From assembly GCF_029961155.1 (NCBI RefSeq), contig NZ_JASBRH010000015.1, positions 1 to 64,000 of the forward strand: a DNA stretch of 64,000 nt. The letters run 5' to 3'. The notes below the pieces were generated by a model. The model did no database searches, was not told where the DNA came from, and saw nothing but the letters and a program-made list of their open reading frames with translations. The position numbers were made by a program, and so were the translations under genes. Every line of letters starts with the position of its first letter. The stretch's first letter is position 1. This document shows, piece after piece, positions 27,900 through 38,823 of the stretch. Origin of the DNA: Pontibacterium granulatum. Its GTDB lineage: Bacteria > Pseudomonadota > Gammaproteobacteria > Pseudomonadales > Balneatricaceae.

Positions 27900-28507
27900 C
27901 AGTTTGCTCCAAGTCGGCGCATCTCCAGCGCACAGGCAAATAGAAATTCCAGCCCTTCCAGGTGACGACGGGCCTCTTGCATATCGCGCCCCCAGGCATA
28001 AAGCCCATGCCCACTCACCAGAAACCCCCATTGCAACGGCTGATCAGTCCAGCGCGCACTGAGCTGATCTGCCAGCGACGTCATATCCTGGGTATTGTCG
28101 AATACCGCCAGACGGATCGTTTCATCGTGGGTGGCGTTACCCGAAAGAGATTTCTGCATCTCATAGCCGGACAGCTCAAACCAATCACTGCTCTCCAGAC
28201 GAGACAAAACGGTGGACGCTACAGAGTGGGTATGCAATACCGCACCAATCCGCGTATCCAATGCGTACAGTCGGGTATGCAACAATGTCTCAGCGGAAGG
28301 TTTGCGACCTGCGTGTCCCTCTAGCGGTTCGCCATCAAGATTAACGACCAGGAAATCGTCATCGGTTAGATGCCCTTTATGGCAACCTGACGCAGTGACC
28401 AAGGCACTGCTGGCATCCAGTCGGATCGAAAAGTTACCACCGGTTGCCGGGCACCAACCCTGTTGGTCGATCCAGCGTCCGGCCTCAATAATCTGCTGTG
28501 CGTGCAC
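27899..28507 (-). CDS. mtnB: Methylthioribulose-1-phosphate dehydratase
   Basis: Class II aldolase-family zinc enzyme of methionine salvage. PATGGNFSIR, the LHTHSVASTV zinc ligands and GHGLYAWG are present. GTG 28507 has AAGG at 6-nt spacing and gives 202 residues. ATG 28531 is possible but has no ribosome binding site. It is the first gene of a translationally coupled mtnB-mtnC-mtnD operon. Confidence 0.94.
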   Translation of the reverse strand: MHAQQIIEAGRWIDQQGWCPATGGNFSIRLDASSALVTASGCHKGHLTDDDFLVVNLDGEPLEGHAGRKPSAETLLHTRLYALDTRIGAVLHTHSVASTVLSRLESSDWFELSGYEMQKSLSGNATHDETIRLAVFDNTQDMTSLADQLSARWTDQPLQWGFLVSGHGLYAWGRDMQEARRHLEGLEFLFACALEMRRLGAN

Positions 28508-28595
28508 CTTAAACCTTACTATTACAACCATGAATAAGGACGCTAGTGTACTGCAAATGCGCTTTCACGACAGTCTGCATTTACAGCGATAAAAT

Positions 28596-28994
28596 CTAGT
28601 GCGGCAGATAGATCTCGAAGTGTGGGTACTTGCTAAGCTCAGGGTCTCCCTGCTCTCCAGACCAGTGCAGGCGGTGGGTAACCACGCCTTCATCGAATAA
28701 CCGGTCTGCCAGACCGCGTACGTAGCCACCAAACCAGTGCCAACGGCGCAGATCTTCCGGATCGATATCCGTCGGCATAACATCAACGGCCATCGCCGGC
28801 TTATCGTTGTGATGACTTTCAGGCCAGTGGAAACCTGAACGCCCCTCCTCATATGCCTTCTCCTGCTCATCCTTGGAACGATGACCACAACGTACTTCAC
28901 AATCAATCGTACGTTCTACAGCAGTAAAGATTGCCTGAAGATCATGATGACAAGTACTCAGCTGTTGCTGGCTTTGTTTACTGAAACTTGGCAT
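28596..28994 (-). CDS. M15-family endolysin-like peptidase
   Basis: A 132-residue protein resembling phage T5-type L-alanyl-D-glutamate peptidases of the VanY/M15 zinc family. The N-terminal FSKQSQQQLSTCHHDLQ, GHRSKDEQ and C-terminal HFEIYLP fit this group, with zinc ligands probably in SHHNDKPAMAVD and HFEI. ATG 28994 has GAGGAG 6 nt upstream. No signal peptide is present, and no holin or phage gene is adjacent. It may be a domesticated lysin or a prophage remnant. Confidence 0.78.
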   Translation of the reverse strand: MPSFSKQSQQQLSTCHHDLQAIFTAVERTIDCEVRCGHRSKDEQEKAYEEGRSGFHWPESHHNDKPAMAVDVMPTDIDPEDLRRWHWFGGYVRGLADRLFDEGVVTHRLHWSGEQGDPELSKYPHFEIYLPH

Positions 28995-29056
28995 GGCCAA
29001 CTCCTCTTACGGGCAGATTTGACAGGGACTCCAGTAAAAAAGATAGCGTAGAACCC

Positions 29057-29096
29057 AAAAGCCCGGCGGCGGATTACTCCGCAACACCGGGCTTAT
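29057..29096 (-). terminator. Terminator after slyD
   Basis: AAGCCCGG/CCGGGCTT outer arms (29059-29066 and 29087-29094) enclose an inner GCGGA/TCCGC hairpin. On the minus strand it ends in a short T-run (TTTTGGG). It lies about 36 nt past the slyD stop. Confidence 0.7.
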
Positions 29097-29130
29097 CATG
29101 CAACTGATTCATCTAACGATGATGAACAGC

Positions 29131-29613
29131 TTAATGCTGGTGACCACCAACGCCATGGGCGTGACCGTGATCCAGCTCTTCCTGAGTGGCTTCGCGCACA
29201 TCCATCACTTCCATATCAAACTGCAGGTGCTTACCTGCCAGCGGGTGGTTGGTATCCAGATCCACGTTCTTCAGACCCACTTTAACCACCGTCGCATCAC
29301 GAGCGCCATGTTCGGTATTTACCTTAACAGACTGACCCGGCTTCAGACGGCCCTTGGTCAGCAGGTGCTTGATCGGCACACGCTGTGTGTTGCCTTCCTG
29401 ACGTTCACCGTAACTATCAACCGGTGTTAGGGTAGCGCTGACTTTATCACCGACCGACTTGCCCATGAGTGCTTCTTCCAGCTTCGGGAAGATATTCTGG
29501 TGTCCCACCAGGAAGGCCATTGGATCCACATCGTAGGAAGACTCTACCTGATCACCGTCAACTTCGGTTAGCACGTAGTGGAATGTCACAACAGTATCTT
29601 TAGTAATTTCCAT
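29131..29613 (-). CDS. slyD: FKBP-type peptidyl-prolyl isomerase SlyD
   Basis: Cytoplasmic prolyl isomerase/chaperone with an FKBP domain interrupted by an insert-in-flap domain. VTFHYVLTEVDGDQVESS and PMAFLVGHQNIFPKLEEAL are typical. The C-terminus is His-rich (HGHAHGVGGHQH), as expected for nickel binding, though shorter than the E. coli tail. The start at MEITKDTVV gives 160 residues. The VF530-like gene stop lies 10 nt upstream, so the two form an operon. Confidence 0.93.
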   Translation of the reverse strand: MEITKDTVVTFHYVLTEVDGDQVESSYDVDPMAFLVGHQNIFPKLEEALMGKSVGDKVSATLTPVDSYGERQEGNTQRVPIKHLLTKGRLKPGQSVKVNTEHGARDATVVKVGLKNVDLDTNHPLAGKHLQFDMEVMDVREATQEELDHGHAHGVGGHQH

Positions 29614-29623
29614 TTCTTTTCTC

Positions 29624-29857
29624 TCAGTTCTGCCCCCAGGGCGACACCTGGGTCTTGATATACAGCTCTTCCACCTTGGCACGCGCCCAAGGCGTCTTGC
29701 GCAGAAACTTCAGGCTCGACTTCACACTCGGATCACTTTTAAAGCAGCGAATGTTGATCAGCTCGCCCAATCGCTGCCAGCCGTAGTGGGCTTCAAGTTC
29801 CGTCACGATACGCTCAAGCGTAATGCCGTGAAGCGGGTTATTTTTCTGTGTGGTCAT
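29624..29857 (-). CDS. VF530 family (DUF2132) DNA-binding-like protein
   Basis: A 77-residue protein with the family signature [20 protein letters not shown] and [23 protein letters not shown]530 structure suggested DNA binding, but no cellular role is established. It starts 99 nt from the divergent acetoacetyl-CoA synthetase gene and precedes slyD. Confidence 0.9.
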   Translation of the reverse strand: MTTQKNNPLHGITLERIVTELEAHYGWQRLGELINIRCFKSDPSVKSSLKFLRKTPWARAKVEELYIKTQVSPWGQN

Positions 29858-29956
29858 CTACTTACCTGATCGCAAGATGGCGAATTATTGCGACATAGTA
29901 TACGCCAAAGCACAGCTTGACGAATGGCAGATCTTAAACGAGCTTTAAGGTAAGGA

Positions 29957-31960
<2,004 letters not shown>

Positions 31961-31977
31961 AGATTCATACCCTATAA

Positions 31978-32016
31978 CGAAAAACCCCAGTGACCTGCTA
32001 AGCTCACTGGGGTTTT
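31978..32016. terminator. Bidirectional terminator
   Basis: A 13-bp stem (31981-31993 with 32004-32016) with A/T ends, between the convergent acetoacetyl-CoA synthetase and hpf genes. Confidence 0.9.
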
Positions 32017-32081
32017 CACTTCACTACGCCAGGTGTTGTACAACGATACTGTGGCGCGTAGCGATTTCCGGAACAGGCCTA

Positions 32082-32441
32082 TTAAGCCGGTACTGCATCT
32101 CCGTCGATATCACCATCGGTATCCATCTCTTCCGGCTTCTGGACACCTTTCTTGTTAACATGCTTCTGATGGATCTTATCCAACTGACGATCAATCTTGT
32201 CTTCCAGCGCATCCAGCGCCGCATATAGGTTGTCAGCTTCAGCTTTGGCAAAAACATCGTTGCCAGCAACATGGATACTTGCTTCAACTACTGCAGAACG
32301 CTCATCAGACTTTTCAATAGTAACCTGCGCACTGGTGATAGTTTCATAACGCTCTGCGCTGTTAGCCAGCCAGTCGTTAACACGGTCACGTACGGCGTCG
32401 GATACTTTGTGGTCTTTGCGATTAGTGATATTCACGTTCAT
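32082..32441 (-). CDS. hpf: Ribosome hibernation promoting factor (HPF/YfiA family)
   Basis: A 119-residue short-form ribosome-binding protein that inactivates ribosomes in stationary phase. It starts MNVNITNRKDHKVSDAVRD and contains the conserved helix KAEADNLYAALDALEDKIDRQL. The acidic tail after residue 100 lacks the long-HPF dimerisation domain. AAGGA lies 6 nt before the ATG. It is not beside rpoN as in many relatives. Whether it acts like HPF or RaiA cannot be told. Confidence 0.9.
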   Translation of the reverse strand: MNVNITNRKDHKVSDAVRDRVNDWLANSAERYETITSAQVTIEKSDERSAVVEASIHVAGNDVFAKAEADNLYAALDALEDKIDRQLDKIHQKHVNKKGVQKPEEMDTDGDIDGDAVPA

Positions 32442-32584
32442 AACGAATCCTTACTACAAGAGAGTCACGGTTGACACTTATTACTAATACCACTGTGTGG
32501 GCGCTTTACAATAGCTTTTTCTAACCCACTGAAATAAAAACTGATTTCTATCATTTTTTGCTGCAGTTGCGGCCACTACCCTTG

Positions 32585-33625
32585 TCAGCATTCAGCAGCC
32601 AGTCTACGCACAATTTCTGCAGCACTCATTTCACAACAGCCACTCACATTTTGCCCGGCCCAAAGCGGCGTAAAATCACCTCGACCATTTTCCTCACAGA
32701 CCTTACGCAGCGGCCCTATGGCAGTACTGGCATTGGGAAACGCCGGAACCTGATCACTCAGTGGACCGAGCTCAAATATCGCCCGGTTCATAATGCCCCG
32801 TGCAGGTCTGCCGGAGAACACATTGGTCACAGCCGTATGCTGCGCCGCACCACTGGTTAAAATTTTTCGATGCACCTGACTTGTTGACGTTTCCGGGCAC
32901 AACATGAACGCCGTACCTACCTGAACAGCGGACGCGCCCAATGCCATTGCAGCCGACACACAACGTGCATCGGCAATACCACCGGCCGCAATAACCGGTA
33001 GATCGACGACCTCAACGATCTGGGGCAACAGACTGAATGTGCCCACCTGGGTGGTCAGATCATCGGTCAGGAACATGCCACGATGCCCACCGGCTTCCAG
33101 CCCTTGAGCAATCACACAATCAGCGCCGTTGCGCTCCAACCAGCGAGCTTCATCCACCGTTGTGGCACTGGAGATCACCAGCGAGCCCCAGGATTTGACA
33201 CGCTCCAGCAACTCAGGCACGGGCAAGCCAAAGTGAAAACTCACCACAGCCGGTTTAAAGTCAGCGAGAATCTCGGCGGCCTGTGCGCTAAACGGCACCC
33301 TCGCGGCGCCAGCAGGCACATTGTGGGGATCGAGCCCTAATTCCTGATAATAGGGCAACAACAACGAGCGCCAACGCTGCTCGGCGATAGGATCATCTTC
33401 GGGATGCGTATGGCAGAAGAAGTTAACATTGTAGGGACGATCGGTCGCCGCAGTAATCTTCTCAAGCTCAGTGCGAATCGCATCCGGTCCCAACATGCCG
33501 CAAGGCAGCGAACCAAGGCCACCTGCATTTGATACTGCGATCGCAAGGTCACTGCCCTGCACGCCAGCCATGGGGGCCTGAATGAGCGGAAATTCTATAT
33601 CCAGCAGTTCATTTAGCTGTTTCAT
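32585..33625 (-). CDS. Nitronate monooxygenase
   Basis: FMN-dependent NMO/2-nitropropane dioxygenase family TIM-barrel protein of 346 residues, with PLIQAPMAGVQG at the N-terminus, AQGLEAGGHRG and the phosphate-binding VIAAGGIADA and GASAVQVGTAFM. It probably detoxifies nitronates such as propionate-3-nitronate. ATG 33625 is chosen since AGAAGG is 6 nt upstream; the ATG at 33631 directly abuts that sequence. Its 5' end overlaps the small gene upstream by 17 nt in another frame. Confidence 0.9.
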   Translation of the reverse strand: MKQLNELLDIEFPLIQAPMAGVQGSDLAIAVSNAGGLGSLPCGMLGPDAIRTELEKITAATDRPYNVNFFCHTHPEDDPIAEQRWRSLLLPYYQELGLDPHNVPAGAARVPFSAQAAEILADFKPAVVSFHFGLPVPELLERVKSWGSLVISSATTVDEARWLERNGADCVIAQGLEAGGHRGMFLTDDLTTQVGTFSLLPQIVEVVDLPVIAAGGIADARCVSAAMALGASAVQVGTAFMLCPETSTSQVHRKILTSGAAQHTAVTNVFSGRPARGIMNRAIFELGPLSDQVPAFPNASTAIGPLRKVCEENGRGDFTPLWAGQNVSGCCEMSAAEIVRRLAAEC

Positions 33626-33785
33626 CCTCATCCTTCTCTGCAGCTTCCTTTGCCTTTATAACCGCCTGTTGGGCCTGCCAGTCGCGCAGTTCATCGTAGT
33701 AGCGGTCCCAAACGCAGGGGGAACATCCACCCTCACAACATTCATTATCACCGGGCGGCTGCGGCCGTTGCGTCGTCGTACTCAT
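33609..33785 (-). CDS. Oxidoreductase-like domain small protein
   Basis: A 58-residue gene found by reading the frame upstream of the nitronate monooxygenase. It contains CCEGGCSPCVWDRYYDEL, which matches the oxidoreductase-like N-terminal domain (PF09791) with its cysteine cluster followed by VWDRYYEEL. The C-terminus is charged (KAKEAAEKDEDE). The stop overlaps the following gene's start region, indicating translational coupling. Function in bacteria is unknown. Confidence 0.85.
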   Translation of the reverse strand: MSTTTQRPQPPGDNECCEGGCSPCVWDRYYDELRDWQAQQAVIKAKEAAEKDEDETAK

Positions 33786-33911
33786 CTATTCAAACCTCTG
33801 TGTAATATCCTACTTATATTATCGGAATTAGAGGGGCAACGATATTGGACTTGGGTCGTGGCGTTTTGGACTTCAAGCACTTAACCAACGTCCCGGTAAC
33901 ATTTTTCCTCT

Positions 33912-34829
33912 ATGCTAAAGCATAAAGAGCTGCCGAAAATTGTGCCGACCATGTTCAGACAGTCCGTGTTACAAGCTCCCTATCAGGAAACCTCGCATAT
34001 CCCCTACAACACACCGCAAAAGGACAGCCTGCGACTGATCAGTTTTAATATCCAGGTTGGTATTCGCACCCATGCCTTCCACCACTATTTCACCCGTGGC
34101 TGGCAGCATGTTCTGCCCCACCATAAACGCAACCACACACTTGAAGAGATCGGCTATCTGCTGCGTGACTACGACATCGCAGCATTGCAGGAGGCGGACG
34201 GTGGCAGCTTACGAAGTGGCTTTGTGAATCAGGTCAGGTTTCTGGCCGAGACGGGGCGGTTCCCCTTTTACTATCAGCAGCTCAACCGTAATCTGGGCAA
34301 GCTCGCCCAGCACAGCAACGGTATTCTGAGTCGGATTCCGCCAAGCTATGTCGAAGATCACAGCCTGCCTGGTCGCCTACCCGGCCGGGGTGCCGTCATT
34401 GCACGCTTTGGGCATGGGGATCGCAGTCTTCTGATTGTAGTGCTGCATCTCGCACTGGGAAGCCGCACACAGGATCGGCAACTGCGATATATTCGGAAGG
34501 TAATCGGTAACCATAAACATGTGGTATTGATGGGCGATATGAACAATCCACTGGAGCACCTGCATACCCGCAGCCCTTTGCGCGATCTAAAGCTGCAAAC
34601 CGCTACCAGCCAACACACCTACCCGAGCTGGCAACCGCAGCAAACCCTGGACCACATTTTGGTAACACCTGACCTGCAAGTACGCCACGCGGAAGTGCTG
34701 GACTGCACGATCTCTGACCACCGCCCCGTGACGATGGAGATCGGTCTGCCAGCAGAGCTACGTCACCTACTGCGAAAAGAGCACGTCGATGAAACGGATC
34801 AGTTTGAGCGATATACATCGGATGCATAA
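33912..34829 (+). CDS. Endonuclease/exonuclease/phosphatase family protein
   Basis: A 305-residue EEP-fold protein with ISFNIQVG (metal site), IAALQEADGG (catalytic glutamate), LMGDMNNP and the C-terminal SDHRPV catalytic histidine. All core residues are present. No signal peptide or membrane helix is evident. The substrate could be nucleic acid, phospholipid or inositol phosphate. No ribosome binding site is obvious before ATG 33912, and a start at residue 14 is possible. Confidence 0.85.
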   Translation: MLKHKELPKIVPTMFRQSVLQAPYQETSHIPYNTPQKDSLRLISFNIQVGIRTHAFHHYFTRGWQHVLPHHKRNHTLEEIGYLLRDYDIAALQEADGGSLRSGFVNQVRFLAETGRFPFYYQQLNRNLGKLAQHSNGILSRIPPSYVEDHSLPGRLPGRGAVIARFGHGDRSLLIVVLHLALGSRTQDRQLRYIRKVIGNHKHVVLMGDMNNPLEHLHTRSPLRDLKLQTATSQHTYPSWQPQQTLDHILVTPDLQVRHAEVLDCTISDHRPVTMEIGLPAELRHLLRKEHVDETDQFERYTSDA

Positions 34830-34868
34830 ATTTGCCCACAAAAGCGCCTGGCTTATGCGGGTATTTTG

Positions 34869-37154
34869 TCAGTCATTTTTATCATCGTCCTGACTATGCA
34901 ACGTCTTAAGTTTTAGGCTCAGATCAGCGTACATCTGCTTCAACTGGCGGTTCTCCTCTTCCAGGTTCTGCTCCGTATCAATCTCACTGTTCACATCCGC
35001 GAGTTGGTTCAGTGTATTCTGTAGCCTCTGCGCCTCCATTCGGTACTGAAAGACCTCCTCATAGCGCTCATCCAGCTTATCACGCAGCACCTCAATCGCT
35101 GCATCACGCTCGGATACGTCCTGCTCCAGCACCGTAATTCGGCTTTGCAAGAGATCAAGCGCCTGATCACGATCCTGATGCATCATTGCCTGCTCGTCAC
35201 CACCCTTAATACCGGTGGCGATATGGTGGTAAATCGCCTTGAGCTCGTTGGACTCGCGCTCGCTGTACCTGATATGACTGCGGACCGCACTGTGGGAGCT
35301 GGCCGCACCGATCGAGCCCGCCAGCTCATGCTCGATCATGCGGTGAAACTCAACCAGTTCGATAATATTGACGTACTCACGATTGGCGACATGAAGATCA
35401 TGAACAACCTGCTCCAGTAAACGCTCGGCTTTATCGGAGCGCAGATATTGAGTCAGCAGACGATAAACTTCCTGACGCTTTTCACCAAAGCTGATGTAAT
35501 CATCCAGGCCAGTCGGGCGGGCCTGTGCAGCGCCAGCCACAGTCGGTGCGGCAAAGATTGCCATATATTCTTCGGTGAGATTCCGCTCCTCTTTATTGGG
35601 CTCAAACAGGAGTGAGTACGCAACAAAGAGAAGAGCGTTAAGCCCGAGGGATATGATCACGCCGTGTGCGGTTTCATCCTTCCATTCCATGCCAAACAAC
35701 GCTTGCGGCCTGAGCATGTCAATGCCGGCGGGCCCCTCCTGCAACCAGTGCTGAACCCACTGCACATCCTGACCTATAACAGGCAGCAATAGGGTATAGA
35801 ACCACACCAGCAGCCCGGCACAAATACCCAATATGGCCGCATTGGTGGTCGCTTTGCGCCAGAACATACCGCCGAGTAGCGCGGGGGTAATTTGCAGTAA
35901 CGCCGTGATCGCGAGTGTCCCGATCCCCACCAAAAAGTATGCACCACTGAAGGCAGCAATAAAAATATAAGCGGAAAAGATCAGCAGTACGGCAACCGCC
36001 CAACGCACCAATAAAAGATACCCACGCAGCGCACGCAACGGCTGCCAGGATTCAGCCAGCGGCAGAATAAGATGGTTTGCCACCATAGTAGCAATGGTAG
36101 TGGTTGTGATGATAACCATACCCGATGCCGCCGCAAAACCGCCGAGAAAGGTTACCAGCGACAACAGCCCGTTCTCCTGCTGAAGTGGTAGCAACAGCAC
36201 AAACATATCCGAACGCTCAGGAGGCAGCCCTTGCATCAAGCCCGCAGCAGCCAAAGGAATGATAAAAACCGACATCAACAACAGGTACAGCGCCAGGATC
36301 AACGCGGCGGGCTTGATGTGCCGCTTGCTGTTGTTCTCGATGACAGCGAGGTGAAACTGCCGGGGCAGCAGCATGATACTGAAAAAACCGATGATCATAT
36401 GGGTGGCTAATCCACCTATACCGATCTCATCGATCCCTGCGCTTGTCAGGTGGATTAAGTCCCGCTGTTCCATCCGCTGCCAAAGATCGCCGAACCCGTC
36501 GTACACCCCAAAGGTGATAAACGCCCCCACGGCCAATAATGCAATCACCTTGATTGCACTCTCCAGCGCCAACACGACAACCATGCCGTAGTGATGCTCA
36601 GTTGGATCAAGACGGCGGATACCAAACAGGATGGTAAACAGAACCAGAACCATACAGGCAGCTAATCCGGTTAAGGTGTCGGCACTGTCTGCGTCCATCA
36701 CGCGGGAAGTGTCGTCTGCGGTAATTACGCCGATGGAGGTGATGATCGCTTTGATCTGCAGGCCCACATAAGGCACGCTGCCGAAGAGCGCGGTAAGAGC
36801 CACCAATGCAGCAATGGTCTGGGAACGGTTGTAGCGGGCAGCAATGAAGTCGGCAATGCTGGTAACCCTGAACACCTCCTTGGCCTGCACCATGCGGTAT
36901 ACCAGGATTCCCCACAAAGCCAGACAGAGGTAACTGCCAAGATCCATGATGAAGAAACGAATCCCGTGGGACGCGGCGTCCCCTACGTTGCCATAAAAAG
37001 CCCAGAAGGTATGGAATACGCCCAAGGAGAGGCCGTATACCCAAACGTAGGATCGGCTCAGGCGCTCCTGACTGCGTTCCACCCGCAGTGCCAGCGCAAA
37101 CAGCAGCACCATATACAGGCAGATCACGATAAAAATGGTAAGCGAGCCAAACAT
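34869..37154 (-). CDS. CbrA-like sodium/solute symporter-type sensor lacking a histidine kinase
   Basis: A 761-residue protein. Residues 1 to about 490 form a 13-helix sodium/solute symporter (SSS) domain close to the sensory domain of CbrA-type kinases, with YGLSLGVFHTFWAFYGNVG. Residues about 505-640 resemble the STAC linker (MIEHELAGSIGAASSHSA). Residues 640-755 are a charged coiled coil. The PAS, HisKA and HATPase domains of CbrA (about 980 residues) are missing. It might signal through a separate partner via the coiled coil, or simply transport an amino acid. No response regulator gene is adjacent. Confidence 0.85.
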   Translation of the reverse strand: MFGSLTIFIVICLYMVLLFALALRVERSQERLSRSYVWVYGLSLGVFHTFWAFYGNVGDAASHGIRFFIMDLGSYLCLALWGILVYRMVQAKEVFRVTSIADFIAARYNRSQTIAALVALTALFGSVPYVGLQIKAIITSIGVITADDTSRVMDADSADTLTGLAACMVLVLFTILFGIRRLDPTEHHYGMVVVLALESAIKVIALLAVGAFITFGVYDGFGDLWQRMEQRDLIHLTSAGIDEIGIGGLATHMIIGFFSIMLLPRQFHLAVIENNSKRHIKPAALILALYLLLMSVFIIPLAAAGLMQGLPPERSDMFVLLLPLQQENGLLSLVTFLGGFAAASGMVIITTTTIATMVANHLILPLAESWQPLRALRGYLLLVRWAVAVLLIFSAYIFIAAFSGAYFLVGIGTLAITALLQITPALLGGMFWRKATTNAAILGICAGLLVWFYTLLLPVIGQDVQWVQHWLQEGPAGIDMLRPQALFGMEWKDETAHGVIISLGLNALLFVAYSLLFEPNKEERNLTEEYMAIFAAPTVAGAAQARPTGLDDYISFGEKRQEVYRLLTQYLRSDKAERLLEQVVHDLHVANREYVNIIELVEFHRMIEHELAGSIGAASSHSAVRSHIRYSERESNELKAIYHHIATGIKGGDEQAMMHQDRDQALDLLQSRITVLEQDVSERDAAIEVLRDKLDERYEEVFQYRMEAQRLQNTLNQLADVNSEIDTEQNLEEENRQLKQMYADLSLKLKTLHSQDDDKND

Positions 37155-37324
37155 CAGTACACGCTCTTGTACCTTTATACAGTGATCAAGTATAGCAGTG
37201 CAGCGTTAACGGACGCGGGCTTGCGCCTTGGTCTGGAAAGAAAAGATGAGCTATTGCGAGCAGAGTGCAGGTCGACCGGTCTGGATCGACCTGCAGATTG
37301 AAATGCAGGTGGAAGTAACGAACC

Positions 37325-38080
37325 TTAGCGGTTGTTCCAGTGAATGCACTCCTCCAGCGTGACGCCAGAACCACCAAAGATATCCAGTGCACTCCCAATA
37401 GTCAGATCAACTTTGCCACCAGACAACTGGTCTACCAGCTTCAGATCTTCCAGCGAACGCGCACCGCCCGCATAGGTCACCGGGATCGGACATGCTTCAC
37501 CCAGTGCACGCACCAGGTCCTGATCGATCCCTGCCTGCAGGCCTTCAACATCCGCCGCATGGATCAGGAATTCCGCACAGTGCTCACTCAATGCGGCCAG
37601 GGTGTTAGCGTCCACCGCAGTCTCGGTCACAGTCTGCCAACGGTCGGTCGCGATATGCCAGCCATTTTCGGTGCGGCGGCAGCTCAGATCCAGCACCAGA
37701 CGATCAGCACCAGCGGCGGCTTTGATTTTCTCCAGACGTTCCCAACTAAACTGCCCACCCTCGAACAAGTAAGAGGTTACGATCACGTGGGATGCGCCCG
37801 CTTCCAGAAACTCCTCGGCATTGTCGGCATTCACACCACCGCCAAACTGCAAACCTTGAGGCCAGGCAGCCAGTGCCTTCAACGCCTGCTCCTTGTTGCC
37901 TGGTCCCAACGCGATCACATGGCCACCGGTCAGGTTGTGCTGACGGTAAAGGGTCGCGTAGTGGGTGGCGTCGTACGGACTCACGTAGTTCGTATCGGCC
38001 CCCTGATCATTCAGGCTACCACCAACAATCTGCTTTACCTGCCCCTGGTGCAGGTCGATACACGGACGAAACTGAGTCAA
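37325..38080 (-). CDS. hisA: Eukaryote-type HisA (ProFAR isomerase, HIS6 family)
   Basis: A 251-residue TIM-barrel isomerase of histidine biosynthesis belonging to the eukaryotic-type group (TIGR02129-like) rather than ordinary bacterial HisA. Segments such as CIDLHQGQVKQIVGGSL, LVLDLSCRRTENGWHIA, EFLIHAADVEGLQAGID and KVDLTIGSALDIFGG closely follow yeast His6 as I recall it. The start is TTG with AGGAAG about 8 nt upstream. It stands alone outside a his operon. A normal hisA elsewhere in the genome cannot be excluded. Confidence 0.88.
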   Translation of the reverse strand: MTQFRPCIDLHQGQVKQIVGGSLNDQGADTNYVSPYDATHYATLYRQHNLTGGHVIALGPGNKEQALKALAAWPQGLQFGGGVNADNAEEFLEAGASHVIVTSYLFEGGQFSWERLEKIKAAAGADRLVLDLSCRRTENGWHIATDRWQTVTETAVDANTLAALSEHCAEFLIHAADVEGLQAGIDQDLVRALGEACPIPVTYAGGARSLEDLKLVDQLSGGKVDLTIGSALDIFGGSGVTLEECIHWNNR

Positions 38081-38292
38081 GAAACTGCTTCCTGTTCTGG
38101 CCTTGGAGAGAGGCCCATATTGTACCAGAAGATCTGCACTGGAATCCTCAACGCTAAGGTCTTCAACATTAGCGAAGACGCTGAGGATGAATGCTGTGTA
38201 GATCTTGACGCTGACGCTATGACAGGTACTCCTTCAGCCGTATATGTTCATCCAAAATCAGCAAGCCCCTTGGGTAACGTGGAATTCAGCGA

Positions 38293-38823
38293 TCAATTGA
38301 GATCTGCAACCAACTCGATTGAGTTAATCATCAAACGCCCTCTATCCAGCCAATCGGGCACCTGTTGTGACGTTGTGTTAAAGGTCACTAATAGCAAACG
38401 CCCGTTGAGTGGGATGCCGTACATCAGGTTATGGATCGACGTATCTTCCGCCTTAGTCACAAACTCCAATACCATCACCCGGGTGCCAAACTTGGGAGCA
38501 ACACGGCTTTGTAACCAATGCGCATCCCCATAGCGACGCCTAAGCAGGCGTGATACAACCGCGTGAGCGTCATCGATCTGTTTTTCCTGGATTGCATTCT
38601 GGGTATGGTGAAAAGCGATGCTGACGGTTCCGTTCGTTAAACTGAAAGCCTCAATGCCACGCTGCCATCCCGGATACTTTTGATCCATCTGCCATTCAGA
38701 CATGGGCCGCAGATCATCTGGCATGTGGATTTTCACTGCTCCGCGAAGCACAACCCTTTCGTTGATTTCCGCATGCAACGTGGAGTGCCATAAACAACAC
38801 AATAACAGTGCAAATATACGCAT
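38293..38823 (-). CDS. Exported protein of unknown function
   Basis: A 176-residue protein with a clear signal peptide (MRIFALLLCCLWHSTLHA, probable cleavage after HA). The mature part of about 158 residues is soluble and beta-rich, including MPDDLRPMSEWQMDQKYPGW. ATG 38823 has GGGAG 7 nt upstream; a TTG two codons earlier is less likely. I do not recognise the family with confidence. It is probably periplasmic. Confidence 0.75.
   Translation of the reverse strand: MRIFALLLCCLWHSTLHAEINERVVLRGAVKIHMPDDLRPMSEWQMDQKYPGWQRGIEAFSLTNGTVSIAFHHTQNAIQEKQIDDAHAVVSRLLRRRYGDAHWLQSRVAPKFGTRVMVLEFVTKAEDTSIHNLMYGIPLNGRLLLVTFNTTSQQVPDWLDRGRLMINSIELVADLN

Noticed and set aside
37340-38533. A 397-codon plus-strand frame antisense to hisA and the exported-protein gene
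   Set aside because: It spans two well-supported minus-strand genes and the gap between them, and has no recognisable domain.
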